NCBI RefSeq assembly: GCF_016403105.1
Contig: NZ_CP046155.1
Coordinates: 4,149,501 to 4,213,500, forward strand
Reading direction: 5' to 3'
Source of the DNA: Leptolyngbya sp. BL0902
GTDB taxonomy: Bacteria > Cyanobacteriota > Cyanobacteriia > Phormidesmidales > Phormidesmidaceae
Length of the DNA stretch: 64,000 nt
Shown: in pieces, positions 26,632-37,262 of the stretch
Layout: the number at the start of each line of letters is the position of its first letter
Numbering within the stretch: position 1 is the stretch's first letter
The notes under the pieces: model-generated
Database searches by the model: none
Told to the model about the DNA's origin: nothing
The model's input: the letters and a program-made list of their open reading frames with translations, nothing else
Program-made: the position numbers and the translations under genes

Positions 26632-28230
26632 CTAGATGGACAGCCGAACCGGAGTGCGGTTGGCACGGATGTCTACGTCGGCGGAGAGGATCATGGATCG
26701 CCCCGTCATTTCGACAGGCTGGGGCAGGTTGAGGATTTGCAGAATGGTAGGGGCCACGTCCGAAAGGCGGCCGTCTTCCCGCAGTTGCACATCGCAGCCG
26801 TGGGCGGGTACCTTCAGCTTTTCCCCTTCAATCAAAATGAAGGGCACGGGGTTGGTGGTGTGGGCCGTCCAGGGTTTGTTGTTTTCGTCCCACATCAGTT
26901 CCGCGTTGCCGTGGTCGGCGATGATGATGGCAGTGCCCCCAGCTTTGCCGATAGCGTCAATCAGTTTGCCTAGGCTATGATCCACCGCTTCGATGGCGGA
27001 GACAGCAGCCTCCATTTTGCCCGTGTGGCCCACCATGTCGGGGTTGGCGTAGTTGATCACCACCAGCGAGTAGATACCCTTTTCGACGGCAGCAATGGCG
27101 GTCTTCGTGACGGCCTCGGCGGACATGGCCGGGGCTTTGTCGTAGGTGGCCACCATGGGGCTGGGCACCAGTTCGCGGTCTTCGCCCTCTAGGGGTTCTT
27201 CGAGACCACCGTTGAAAAAGTAGGTGACGTGGGCATACTTTTCGGTTTCGGCGGTGCGGAATTGCTTGAGGCCGTGACTAGCCACCACTTCACCCAGAAT
27301 GTTGCTGAGGTTTTGGGGCAAAAAGGCCACCTCCACGGGCAACTCTGGGTCGTACTGGGTCATGGTGACAAAGGCGAGGTTGGGGATCAGTTCCCGCGCA
27401 AAACCCTTGAAATTGGGATCTACGAGCGCCTGGGTAATCTGGCGGGCGCGGTCGGGCCGGAAGTTGAAGAAAATCACCCCGTCCCCAGGCTCGATAGCAC
27501 CAGGGGCGAGGCGGGTGGGTTCCACAAATTCGTCGTTGATATCCTGGGCGTAGGACTCGATCAGGGTTTCCACGGCGGTTTTACCTGTGCCTGTCCCTGG
27601 GTCGGTAATCACCTTGTAGGCTTTTTCTACCCGATCCCAGCGGTTATCGCGATCCATCGCATAGTAGCGTCCGCTGATGGTAACGAGGCGACCAAGCCCA
27701 GCCTGTTCGACGTAGTCCTGAATTTTTTGGATGGCGTTTTTGCCTTCGGTGGGTTTGGTGTCGCGGCCATCGGTGATGACGTGGATGCAGACTTCGTCGA
27801 TGTCTTGGGCCTTGGCCATATCAATCAGGCCAAACAGGTGGTTGAGGTGGGAGTGAACGCCGCCCTCGGAACATAGGCCGATCAGGTGGAGCTTACTTTT
27901 TTGGTAGCGCACCGTCTGGCAAACCTTCAGTAGCGCTTCGTTTTCTTGCAGCGTACCGTCTTCCACGGCGTCGGAAATTCTGACCAATTCCTGGGGCACA
28001 ATGCGGCCTGCGCCAATGTTGAGGTGGCCTACTTCCGAGTTACCCATTTGGCCATCGGGCAAGCCAACATCCTTGCCGGAGGTGCGAATGAGGGTGTGGG
28101 GGTAGGCCGCCCAAAGGCTGTCCATCACAGGCGTCTTGGCGGTGGCAATGGCGTTACCGTCCGCAGTATCTCGATATCCCCAACCATCGAGAATAATGAG
28201 TACCATCGGCGGCACAGACGTCTGATTCAT
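26632..28230 (-). CDS. gpmI: 2,3-bisphosphoglycerate-independent phosphoglycerate mutase
   Basis: A 532-residue GpmI interconverting 3- and 2-phosphoglycerate. The catalytic Ser lies in MGNSEVGHLNIGAGR near residue 64. Metal-binding blocks are ILDGWGYRD near residue 13, DGRDTKP near residue 152, RPDRARQITQ near residue 260 and the C-terminal IIADHGNAE with WTAHTTNPVP. Length matches the family. The 590 bases upstream are non-coding. Its carbon-flow role (toward PEP and pyruvate) fits pta and the PEP-synthase-like gene only loosely; they are not linked. Confidence 0.96.
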   Translation of the reverse strand: MNQTSVPPMVLIILDGWGYRDTADGNAIATAKTPVMDSLWAAYPHTLIRTSGKDVGLPDGQMGNSEVGHLNIGAGRIVPQELVRISDAVEDGTLQENEALLKVCQTVRYQKSKLHLIGLCSEGGVHSHLNHLFGLIDMAKAQDIDEVCIHVITDGRDTKPTEGKNAIQKIQDYVEQAGLGRLVTISGRYYAMDRDNRWDRVEKAYKVITDPGTGTGKTAVETLIESYAQDINDEFVEPTRLAPGAIEPGDGVIFFNFRPDRARQITQALVDPNFKGFARELIPNLAFVTMTQYDPELPVEVAFLPQNLSNILGEVVASHGLKQFRTAETEKYAHVTYFFNGGLEEPLEGEDRELVPSPMVATYDKAPAMSAEAVTKTAIAAVEKGIYSLVVINYANPDMVGHTGKMEAAVSAIEAVDHSLGKLIDAIGKAGGTAIIIADHGNAELMWDENNKPWTAHTTNPVPFILIEGEKLKVPAHGCDVQLREDGRLSDVAPTILQILNLPQPVEMTGRSMILSADVDIRANRTPVRLSI

Positions 28231-28821
28231 GGGTGAGAATCCTTGTGGTTGTGACTAGCGTCTCAGCGATCATAGCATTGGCATTTTAGGGGATATCACT
28301 TGAAAAAGGCGCTTTCTTTGGCGGATAAAGCCAAGCCGCCCAGTGAATCCTCGGTTTTTAATTAGCCCCGAAAATCCTTGACTTAGCCAGGGAAAGGGCG
28401 TTGGTCTGAGCTAGATCGCACCCTGGGAAGTGCCCCGTGGGTAGGGAGTCAGGGAGGCTGGAAAACAAGTTAAAACGGGCTTTATAAAAGTTTTATAAAA
28501 GGGATTTTACTCTACAACCGTCAATTTTTATAATCTGCCCAGCATTTGCCAAGGGGTTGTGGGCTACCCCCAGGGCGGGGATCATTCCCTAGTCCGTTGA
28601 TGCAGCGGATTAGACCTTAGATGGGGCTGGGCAGTTTCCGACTAAAGACAGCCCCGTCCCTACCCCGCCAGCCCGTAGGGGCGAGGTTTCCTCGCCCGTT
28701 GAAACAGTGGGTCAGCCAGCAGAACAGAAGCAGCCTAGAACTATCAGTTCAAGGCCCAGAGAGGGGTGGATTACCAGCGGGGATCGCCTAGGACTGAGCT
28801 TTTCCAACTTTGGGGGATCGC
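28231..28821. other. long non-coding stretch upstream of gpmI
   Basis: It contains the near-direct repeat TTTATAAAAG/TTTTATAAAAG near 28490-28508, an AT-rich patch that could hold the gpmI promoter. There is also a hairpin GGGGCTG (28623-28629) with CAGCCCC (28649-28655), a short palindrome at 28676 and a 34-base duplication of the ABC-F gene end at 28780. No coding region was seen. Confidence 0.65.
28676..28697. repeat. short palindrome, GGGGCGAGG/CCTCGCCC family, copy 2
   Basis: TAGGGGCGAGG and CCTCGCCC flank a TTT loop. It is almost identical to the copy at 8817-8839, differing in the loop. Confidence 0.7.
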
Positions 28822-28847
28822 CTAGGACTGGGCTTTTCCAGCTTTGG
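28780..28847. repeat. 34-base tandem duplication covering the end of the ABC-F gene
   Basis: Two adjacent 34-base units (28780-28813 and 28814-28847) differ at two positions. The inner unit carries the last codons and stop of the ABC-F gene. The outer unit is therefore a spare copy of AGKAQS-stop lying just beyond the real stop. Confidence 0.9.
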
Positions 28848-30552
28848 CCGTCTGCTTGTCTTTCTGTTTTTCCTTTTGTTTTTGGCGCTTAGCCTCGGCC
28901 TTGGCTTGGCGTTCGGCTTCTAAGGCCGCTTGCTTCTCGGCTTCGGCTTCCTCGGCCAGTTTGTCCAAGTAATAGTGGTAGTCGCCCCGGTAGAGCCGCA
29001 GTTCGCCGTCGCGGATTTCCACGATTTTGGTGGCCACGCGGGAGATGAAGTAGCGGTCGTGGGAGACCAACAGCACGGTGCCGTCGTAGTGTTGCAGGGC
29101 TTCCTCCAGCATTTCCTTGGCGGGAATGTCGAGGTGGTTGGTGGGCTCGTCCAGCATCATCAGGTTGGCGGGGCGCAGCAGCATTTTGGCCAGGGCAAGG
29201 CGGGCCTTTTCCCCACCGCTGAGGGCTTCTACCCGTTTGTAGACCATGTCGCCGCTGAATAGGAATCGGCCCAGCAGGGTACGCACTTCCTCATTTGTCC
29301 AGTCGGGCACTTCGTCGTGGACGGTTTCGAGAACGGTTTTGTCTAGATCCAGCGCTTCGGCCTGGTTTTGCTCAAAGTAACTGGGGATCACATTGTGGGA
29401 ACCCATCGTCACCTTGCCGTCGGTGGGGGGTTCCAGCCCAGCAATCAGCCGCAGCAGGGTGGATTTTCCGGCCCCGTTGTGGCCCAAAAAGGCGATGCGA
29501 TCCCCCCGCTCGATCAGCAAATTCGCCCCCAAAAAGAGGATTTTCTCGTCGTAGGTGTGGGTCATGTCTTCGATCATCACCACCTCCCGACCGCTGCGGG
29601 GGGCGGGGGGAAAGCGAAAATGCAGCGTCCGCACCGAACCTGTCGGGGCTTCGATGCGCTCAATTTTGTCGAGCAGTTTCTCGCGGCTCTTGGCCTGGGT
29701 GCTGCGGGTGGCGCTGGCCCGAAACTTCTCCACAAAGGCTTCCTGCTTGGCCAGTTCCTTTTGTTGCCGTTCGTAGGCGCTGAGTTGGGCGGATTGGTTT
29801 TCTTCCTTTTGCAGCAGGTAGGCGCTGTAGTTGCCCAGGTACGTGGTGGAAACGCCGCGCTCGGTTTCCACAATTTGGGTGCAGAGGCGATCCAAAAACT
29901 CCCGGTCGTGGGAGACGATCACCATCGGCGTTGTGAGTCCTTTTAAATAGATCTCCAGCCACTCGATGGTGTCCAAATCCAGGTGGTTCGTCGGTTCGTC
30001 CATCAGCAGGACATCCGGCTCTTGCAGCAAAATTTTGCCCAGGCCCATCCGCATCTGCCAGCCGCCGCTAAACTCGCTGACGTAGCGATCCCCATCTCCC
30101 GCTGCAAAGCCAATTTCCGGCAAAATTTTCTCAATCCGCGCTTCTAACCCGTAGCCATCCATGGCCTCAAACCGCCGTTGCAGTTTGTCCATCTCGTGGA
30201 TCAGCTTGTCCAACTCGTCGGGGTCAGCCTGCTCCATCAGGGTCGGGATATGGTGCAGCTTCGATTGCACCTCGTTGGCCTCGTCGAACACCGTCCAAAA
30301 TTCTTCGCGCACGGTGCGGCTGGGGTCTACCTCAAATTCCTGGGACAGGTAGGCAATTTTCAGGCTCGGTGCCCGCACAATGGTTCCCGCCGTGGGTTCT
30401 TCTTTTCCGGTGATGATCTTGAGCTGGGTGGACTTTCCGGCTCCGTTGACCCCCACGAGGCCAATGCGATCCCCGGCCTTCACCTCCCAGTTCACATCCT
30501 TGAGAACTTCCCCGGTGGGATAAATTTTGCTGATGTGCTCTAAACGCAGCAT
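28822..30552 (-). CDS. ABC-F family ATPase
   Basis: A 576-residue protein with two ABC domains and no membrane segments. Walker A motifs are GVNGAGKS near residue 36 and GHNGAGKS near residue 353; signatures are SGGWQMRMGLGKIL and SGGEKARLALAKML; DEPTNHLD occurs in both halves. The linker between domains is charged (about 245-310). ABC-F proteins act on the ribosome, freeing stalled complexes or giving antibiotic protection; this looks like the housekeeping Uup/EttA-like type. The C-terminal 45 residues are a Lys/Glu/Ala-rich coiled extension that may bind RNA. No antibiotic-resistance context. Confidence 0.92.
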   Translation of the reverse strand: MLRLEHISKIYPTGEVLKDVNWEVKAGDRIGLVGVNGAGKSTQLKIITGKEEPTAGTIVRAPSLKIAYLSQEFEVDPSRTVREEFWTVFDEANEVQSKLHHIPTLMEQADPDELDKLIHEMDKLQRRFEAMDGYGLEARIEKILPEIGFAAGDGDRYVSEFSGGWQMRMGLGKILLQEPDVLLMDEPTNHLDLDTIEWLEIYLKGLTTPMVIVSHDREFLDRLCTQIVETERGVSTTYLGNYSAYLLQKEENQSAQLSAYERQQKELAKQEAFVEKFRASATRSTQAKSREKLLDKIERIEAPTGSVRTLHFRFPPAPRSGREVVMIEDMTHTYDEKILFLGANLLIERGDRIAFLGHNGAGKSTLLRLIAGLEPPTDGKVTMGSHNVIPSYFEQNQAEALDLDKTVLETVHDEVPDWTNEEVRTLLGRFLFSGDMVYKRVEALSGGEKARLALAKMLLRPANLMMLDEPTNHLDIPAKEMLEEALQHYDGTVLLVSHDRYFISRVATKIVEIRDGELRLYRGDYHYYLDKLAEEAEAEKQAALEAERQAKAEAKRQKQKEKQKDKQTAKAGKAQS

Positions 30553-30656
30553 GGAGGGTCTCCAGAGGTGAAGGATGACGGGGCTTTACAAAGAGTAACT
30601 AAAAGTGAGGGCGAGGCGGTAGGGGGTGGGCTGGCAAAGGGCTAAACCGCCAACGT

Positions 30657-30691
30657 AAAAAAACAGGACGCAGCTAGAGAGCGACGTCCTG
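30657..30691 (-). terminator. intrinsic terminator downstream of the 135-residue protein gene
   Basis: On the minus strand CAGGACG (30691-30685) pairs with CGTCCTG (30670-30664), and a run of seven T residues follows (A run at 30657-30663 on the plus strand). It lies 33 bases after the stop of the gene at 30724. Confidence 0.8.
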
Positions 30692-30723
30692 GCACAACGT
30701 TGTGAGATGGGGTTGGCTAGGGA

Positions 30724-31131
30724 CTACTTTTTGATGTCCTTGGCCATTTTGCGGAACATATCCAGGTTGGTGTCGGTTTTGAGGTTGCGGCTGGTGAAGC
30801 TGCTGCTGGAGGGGGTGGACTGGGTCGTAGACTCGGTGGGGATGGTCTTGGCCTTGGGCAAGCCGCTTTCGTCCAGCTTCACGGCTTCCATGGCCGAGAT
30901 TTTGCGCACGCTTTCCTTCTCTTCGGTTTCGCCCCGCTTTTTCGCAAAGGTGCGGCGCACAGTCTTGGAGGTGCGCATAAACTCGATGTTGCCGAAGCTC
31001 TTGGCATCGTCGGGTTCGAGGAAGTAGGCACCGCCAGCGGATTCGATGGTGGGCGGGGCCTGGGCGGGCCGATCCGCTTCACCGGGGTTCTTGGCCTTGC
31101 CGCCAAACAAACCGCGAATAAATCCAGTCAT
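30724..31131 (-). CDS. small conserved cyanobacterial protein, 135 residues
   Basis: A soluble, highly charged protein with the core AYFLEPDDAKSFGNIEFMR followed by KTVRRTFAKKRGE. The ends are low complexity: a Pro/Ala-rich N-terminus after GLFGGKAKNPGEA and a Ser/Thr-rich segment near residues 100-115. The core is one I have seen repeated in cyanobacterial proteins of unknown function. It is the only gene before a clear intrinsic terminator, so it is probably monocistronic. No catalytic motif is visible. Confidence 0.75.
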   Translation of the reverse strand: MTGFIRGLFGGKAKNPGEADRPAQAPPTIESAGGAYFLEPDDAKSFGNIEFMRTSKTVRRTFAKKRGETEEKESVRKISAMEAVKLDESGLPKAKTIPTESTTQSTPSSSSFTSRNLKTDTNLDMFRKMAKDIKK

Positions 31132-31396
31132 AACTCAGTAGCTCCTGCGTCGGTAGGGTGGGGTCGCCAAGCCGAGGGAAAATGCGCCTGTGGGGGCGTC
31201 ACTACCGAAACTGACCTGGCTAAAGTTTTGTTAATACCCATGTTAACTTTTGTTGGTCAAAACGCGGGGGCTAATTGGCTGAAAAGATTGAATTTTCTGC
31301 GGTTGACTGTTTCTGAGAGCGATGATCCTGCGGTGCGGGAGGGCATGGCTCCTCGGCGGTGTCGTTTTGCACGGACGGGGCCAATCTGACGCCATG

Positions 31397-31423
31397 AAAA
31401 ACCCCTCTCCCGTGGGAGAAGGG
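31397..31423 (-). terminator. intrinsic terminator of por
   Basis: On the minus strand CCCTTCTCC and GGAGAGGGG form a nine-base stem around CACG, followed by TTTTT. It lies 45 bases after the por stop. The sequence also resembles the inner hairpin of the family A repeats. Confidence 0.75.
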
Positions 31424-31467
31424 TTGGGAGGGAAGCGTCCTCGCCGCAGCAGATGACCCGGTATAGG

Positions 31468-32514
<1,047 letters not shown>

Positions 32515-32604
32515 TTAAGGATTCCACACACCATGCCGCTAACTCTTAATGTTTTTTGAGATGTCGTTACATCCGACAACTTTTCTTAGGGAGGGCGTTG
32601 GGGA

Positions 32605-34734
32605 CTAGGGCTGCTTTTCCGCCTGGGCTTGGATGGCGGTGATGGCGACGGTGTTGATGATGTCCTCCACGGTGCAGCCTCGGCTGAGGTCGTTGACGGG
32701 TTTTTTTAGCCCTTGCAGGATGGGGCCGATGGCGATGGCTCCGGTTTCGCGCTGGACGGCTTTGTAGGTGTTGTTGCCCGTGTTGAGGTCGGGGAAGATC
32801 AGCACGGAGGCTTTTCCGGCGACTTTAGAGTCGGGCATTTTTTGGGAACCCACGGCGGCATCCACGGCGGCGTCGTACTGGATGGGGCCTTCCAGGAGCA
32901 GGTCGGGGCGGCGTTCGCGGGCAATTTGGGTGGCTTGGCGCACCCGTTCCACGTCTTCCCCTTGGCCAGAGTCGCCGGAGGAGTAGGAGAGCAGGGCGAT
33001 TTTGGGTTCCACGCCAAAGGTGCGGGCGGTGTCGGCGGAGGAGATGGCGATTTCCGCCAGTTGTTCTGCCGTGGGGTTGGGGTTGATGGCGCAGTCGCCG
33101 TAGACCAGAACGCGATGCTCTAGGCACATGAAAAACACTGAGGACACCACGGAAAAGCCCGGTTTGGTTTTCACAAATTGCAGGGCGGGGCGAATGGTGT
33201 GCTGGGTGGTGTGGATGGCCCCGGAGACCATGCCGTCCGCGTCGCCCTTGTAGACCATCATGGTGCCGAAGTAGGAGACATCCATCATCACGTCGAGGGC
33301 GTTGTCGCGGGTGACGCCCTTGGCCTTGCGGAGGTCGTAGAAGGTGTCGGCATAGTCCTGAAGTCGCTCATCCTGGGCGGGGTTGAGGATGGTGAGTTGG
33401 TCGAGGTCGAGGGTGATGGCGTGTTTGTTGAGGGCTTGCTGGATGTCGTGGAGGTTGCCCAGCAGGGTGATATCCACAATGCCCCGGTTGATCAGGATGG
33501 CAGCGGCTTTGAGGATGCGGGGATCGTAGGCTTCCGGCAGCACGATATGCTGGCGATCTCCCTTAGCCTGCTCCATCAGGTTGTAGGTGAACATTTTGGG
33601 GGTCATGCCCTGCATCCGCACGGTGCTGATTTGTTTTTCCAGGCGCTCTAGGTCAACGTAGGTGTCGAAGGCTTCGATGCTGAGGTTGATTTTTTCCCGG
33701 TCGTCGGGCAGCAGGGCGCTGTGGACTTCGTTCACCTGGGCGGCGGTGGTGAAGGTGTCGGTCTTCACCGAGAGGATAGGCAGGGGGTTGGCGATGCCCT
33801 CAATCAGCCGCGCAATGGTGGGATCGGGCTTTAGCCCCGCCGTCAGCAACAGCCCCGCCAGGGAGGGATAGCTGCTGGACTGGTGGGCCTGGAGCATCCC
33901 GGCAATGATGTCGCCCCGGTCGCCAGGGGTGATAATCAGGGCGTCGGGTTGCAGCCAGTTGAGGCTATTCTGCAACTGCATCGCCGCCACAATTCGATTT
34001 GTGGCCAGGTTTCTGATTTGGCGCTGGCCGTAGAGCACCTCCGCCCCCAGTTGGGCGGCAATGTCTCGCACCCTGGGGCTACTGAGGCGATGCTGGTAGG
34101 GAATCACCGACAGCAGCCAGCCCCGCAGGCCAAAATGCTGAAACAGCGACTCCTTAATCGCCTCAATCTGCTCCGGCTCGGCCTTGTTCATCACCACCCC
34201 CACCACCTCGCAGCCGTGCTCTAGGTAGGCATCCACCGCCCGCTGCACGGGGTTAATCATTTCCTCGATGGTGCGCCCGTGGGCGCTGGCCAAAATTAGC
34301 ACCGGAGCCCCCAGATTTTTGGCCACCTCCTGGTTAAAGCCAAACTCAAAGGCCGAGTTTTCGTCTAAATAGTCCGACCCTTCGCACAGCACAAAATCCG
34401 CCCGACTTTCCAGCGCCTTGTACTTGCTGATAATCGTGTCAATCACCTCATCGGCCCGCTGCTCCACCAGCAAATCATTCGCCTCCGGGGCCAGCAGCCC
34501 ATAGGATTCCTCATAGGTTTGCTTGAGGTTGAAGTGGCTGATGAGAAGATCAATGTCCTCGTCCCAATTGGGATGGGCCGGGTCGGCGGAGTGGGCCACA
34601 TCGGGCACATGCACCAGGGGCCGAAAAAACTGCACCTGGGTGGTACGCCGCAGGATTAACTCAATAATGCCGAGGGAAACCAGCGCCTTGCCGCTGCCCG
34701 ATTCGGTGGTGCTGATGTAGAGAGAGTGGGTCAT
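32605..34734 (-). CDS. pta: phosphate acetyltransferase
   Basis: A 709-residue long-form Pta, converting acetyl-CoA and phosphate to acetyl phosphate. The N-terminal BioD-like P-loop region starts STTESGSGK, a DRTGG-type middle follows, and the catalytic C-terminal domain (about 385-705) contains ILKAAAILINRGIVDITLLG and LIFPDLNTGNNTYKAVQR. The start at ATG 34734 is chosen because GGAGG lies nine bases before it; a longer frame to 34770 adds 12 non-family residues. Acetate kinase is not in the window. Confidence 0.95.
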   Translation of the reverse strand: MTHSLYISTTESGSGKALVSLGIIELILRRTTQVQFFRPLVHVPDVAHSADPAHPNWDEDIDLLISHFNLKQTYEESYGLLAPEANDLLVEQRADEVIDTIISKYKALESRADFVLCEGSDYLDENSAFEFGFNQEVAKNLGAPVLILASAHGRTIEEMINPVQRAVDAYLEHGCEVVGVVMNKAEPEQIEAIKESLFQHFGLRGWLLSVIPYQHRLSSPRVRDIAAQLGAEVLYGQRQIRNLATNRIVAAMQLQNSLNWLQPDALIITPGDRGDIIAGMLQAHQSSSYPSLAGLLLTAGLKPDPTIARLIEGIANPLPILSVKTDTFTTAAQVNEVHSALLPDDREKINLSIEAFDTYVDLERLEKQISTVRMQGMTPKMFTYNLMEQAKGDRQHIVLPEAYDPRILKAAAILINRGIVDITLLGNLHDIQQALNKHAITLDLDQLTILNPAQDERLQDYADTFYDLRKAKGVTRDNALDVMMDVSYFGTMMVYKGDADGMVSGAIHTTQHTIRPALQFVKTKPGFSVVSSVFFMCLEHRVLVYGDCAINPNPTAEQLAEIAISSADTARTFGVEPKIALLSYSSGDSGQGEDVERVRQATQIARERRPDLLLEGPIQYDAAVDAAVGSQKMPDSKVAGKASVLIFPDLNTGNNTYKAVQRETGAIAIGPILQGLKKPVNDLSRGCTVEDIINTVAITAIQAQAEKQP

Positions 34735-34885
34735 GGCGCAGAACCTCCGCCCCGGATAGGCCACCCCCATTCAACACCAGCCCGCGAGGGGATCAGGGTT
34801 TATTAACGATGACTTTTGAATCTTGGCCCTTGGCTGAATTCTCACTGTTGGCGGTGCGAACCCCGGCGAAGAGAGCGCATGATTC

Positions 34886-36001
34886 CTAGGCCAGCGGCGC
34901 GGTTTGGTTCGACCTGGGTGCCCCACTTGGGGACTGCGAGAGGGCGTGAATTGCCTGACTGAGTAAGTGATCGCCCTCCTCCACGGTCTGAATTTGGCAG
35001 AGCTGATCCCGCAAGGGGGCCGCGCCTTCAAACCCTTTGACGTACCAAGCCATGTGCTTGCGGGCCTGGTGGATGCCCTTTTGCCCTTTGTAGCGCCACA
35101 GCAAATGCAGATGCTCCTGGGCGCAACGCAGGCGATCTAGGGGCGTGGGTAGCGTCGGCCACTGCCCGGTTTTGATGGCCTGATCAATTTCGCCCACCAA
35201 AAAGGGATAGCCCAGGGTGCCCCGCGAGCACATCACCCCATCGGCCCCAGTTTCGGCCAAACAGCGCAGGGCCGACTCGATGGAAACAATGTCGCCATTG
35301 GCAATCACCGGAATCGACAGCGCCGCCTTGACGCGGGCAATCCACTCCCAGCGGGCGGGGCCGTGGTAGCCCTGGCGACGGGTGCGTCCGTGGAGGGTCA
35401 ACATCTGCGCCCCAGCCGCTTCCATGCGACGAGCAAATTCCACCGCATTGATGTCGTCGTCATCCCAGCCAATCCGGGTTTTGACGGTGACAGGCACCGC
35501 CACCGCCTCCACCACGGTTTTCACAATCGCCTCCGCCACCTCCGGCTGACGCAGCAGGGAAGACCCGCCCCCCTTTTTGGTGATTTTGTTGACCGGGCAA
35601 CCCATGTTGATATCAATGGTTTTGGCCCCCTCGGCCTCCGCCATCCGCGCCGCCTCGGCCATAAAGTCGGGCCGACAGTCGAATAGCTGAATGCTGATTG
35701 GCTGCTCTTCGGGGCCAATGTCCATAATTTTCTCTAGCTCCCGCGCATGGCACAGCCCCGATGCCTGCACCATTTCCGTATAGAGCATCGACTCCGGTGC
35801 ATAGCGGCGCACCAGTTCCCGAAAGGCCCGATCCGTCACCCCCGACAGCGGCGACTGAAGGACTCGGCTGTGGAGGGTCACATCGCCAATCCTCAACGGT
35901 TCGCGCAGGTGGGGGGCCAGGTCAGTCAGGCTTGGGGCAGAAGGAGGATCACCCACCGCTAGGCGCTGGGCTGCAAGAGGATCAGTCATAGAAGCAGTCA
36001 T
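34886..36001 (-). CDS. dusB: tRNA-dihydrouridine synthase
   Basis: A 371-residue flavoenzyme that reduces uridines in the tRNA D-loop. Family blocks are SPLSGVTDRAFRELVRR near residue 49, MGCPVNKITKKGGGSSLL near residue 133 with the catalytic Cys, LHGRTRRQGYHGPARW near residue 203 and VIANGDI near residue 233. The subtype is closest to DusB-type enzymes. An internal ATG at 35989 is an alternative start. The first 30 and last 15 residues are not part of the fold. It is a single gene. Confidence 0.92.
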   Translation of the reverse strand: MTASMTDPLAAQRLAVGDPPSAPSLTDLAPHLREPLRIGDVTLHSRVLQSPLSGVTDRAFRELVRRYAPESMLYTEMVQASGLCHARELEKIMDIGPEEQPISIQLFDCRPDFMAEAARMAEAEGAKTIDINMGCPVNKITKKGGGSSLLRQPEVAEAIVKTVVEAVAVPVTVKTRIGWDDDDINAVEFARRMEAAGAQMLTLHGRTRRQGYHGPARWEWIARVKAALSIPVIANGDIVSIESALRCLAETGADGVMCSRGTLGYPFLVGEIDQAIKTGQWPTLPTPLDRLRCAQEHLHLLWRYKGQKGIHQARKHMAWYVKGFEGAAPLRDQLCQIQTVEEGDHLLSQAIHALSQSPSGAPRSNQTAPLA

Positions 36002-36113
36002 ACCAACTGAGGGGAAAACGGCGACACGGCAGAAAATGGGACGTATCCCACGAAGGCAAGGTCTTCAACCAACAGATCCAACCCCTGGAAACGCGCTACC
36101 CTAGCGCTAGCCT

Positions 36114-37253
36114 ATGGTTCATTATGGCTCCATATCGGCTACCCCCGATTCTGGGGCAACAAGGGCGGCAAAGCGGCTTAAGATCGAGAAGCAATTTTGC
36201 AGGCAGTTCACGGCGTTTGTGGTTTCTCCGGTGGCTTCTTCAAAACACTCTATCGAGCGGGTTCAGGCGGCGGCATGGCGGCAGTCTTGGTCTAGCTTGG
36301 GCCGCTGGCGTCCCTCCCCGCAGCAGGCGTACCTGTGGGGGCTGGGGCTGGGCAGCTTTGCCCTGGGCCTGGTGAATGGAGCCCTGGTGATTTCTACCGG
36401 AATTGGCGTCTTGGCCTATCGCCAACTGGCCCAGCTTTCCCCCGCCCAGCAGCAGGCCCTGCGGCAACGGATTCAGTCTGCGGTGCCCCTGCCCCGTTCC
36501 CTGGGTCGGCAGGCGCTGGTGCTGAGTCTGATGCTGGGAGCCAGCACCTACAGCGTCACCGCGCTCTGGCAAAGCACCCACTCTCTGCTGATGGCCCTGG
36601 TGCTCACGGGGCAAACGGCCCTGACTTTCTTTGTGGTTGTGGCTCTGCTGCGTTCCCCGACTGACCCAACGGCCAATCCTCATCCAACGAAACGAGCCGA
36701 CGATGGCCGGAGGTCGTCTGCCACGGGGTCGGTTGATCCGCTGACGGTGCCCCAAACCCTAGACGTTACACCCGCCCAGTCCGCCGCCGCCGCCCCAGCG
36801 CCCACCGAGGCCGACCGCCTAGAGCAAGCCCTCGCCCACCTCACCCAGGCCGATTCCCTCCAGCGGTTGATTGCCGTGCGTCAACTGGTGCGCCTCGCCC
36901 ACCAAGCCGACGCCGAAACCGCCTATATCGCCGGGGCCGAAGTCTCGCTCCAAGATCACCTGATCGACTGCTTCCACCTCATGCTGGCCCACGATCCAGA
37001 GCCCGTAGTGCGGTCGGCGGTGCGGGAAGGGTTAGCCCTCCTGCGCCAGGGGGCTCAACCCGGCCACCAACTCCCCGCCGGGGGAGAGGCCCTACCCGAT
37101 CTGTCGGCGGTGGCCCCCGATCCCTGGTTTGAGGTGGCCCCAGCCCCCCCGCCGCCGGAGCGCTTAGCTCCAGCCCAGCCCCAGGCTAGCTCCCCGCCGA
37201 GGGCAAACCCAGCCCCCCGGCGCACCGTTGAATACATTGAAGTTGAGATTTGA
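36114..37253 (+). CDS. hypothetical membrane protein with Pro-rich tail
   Basis: A 379-residue protein. Residues 1-70 are basic. Hydrophobic helices are seen near 75-100 (LWGLGLGSFALGLVNGALVI), 133-152 and 160-180 (LLMALVLTGQTALTFFVVVAL). Residues 185-235 are polar and disordered. A helical HEAT-like stretch (QRLIAVRQLVRLA, DPEPVVRSAVREGLALL) occupies about 240-310, and the C-terminus is Pro/Ala-rich. No catalytic motif was recognised. Only nine bases separate it from thyX, so the two are probably cotranscribed. Confidence 0.8.
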   Translation: MVHYGSISATPDSGATRAAKRLKIEKQFCRQFTAFVVSPVASSKHSIERVQAAAWRQSWSSLGRWRPSPQQAYLWGLGLGSFALGLVNGALVISTGIGVLAYRQLAQLSPAQQQALRQRIQSAVPLPRSLGRQALVLSLMLGASTYSVTALWQSTHSLLMALVLTGQTALTFFVVVALLRSPTDPTANPHPTKRADDGRRSSATGSVDPLTVPQTLDVTPAQSAAAAPAPTEADRLEQALAHLTQADSLQRLIAVRQLVRLAHQADAETAYIAGAEVSLQDHLIDCFHLMLAHDPEPVVRSAVREGLALLRQGAQPGHQLPAGGEALPDLSAVAPDPWFEVAPAPPPPERLAPAQPQASSPPRANPAPRRTVEYIEVEI

Positions 37254-37262
37254 GGCATTCTT

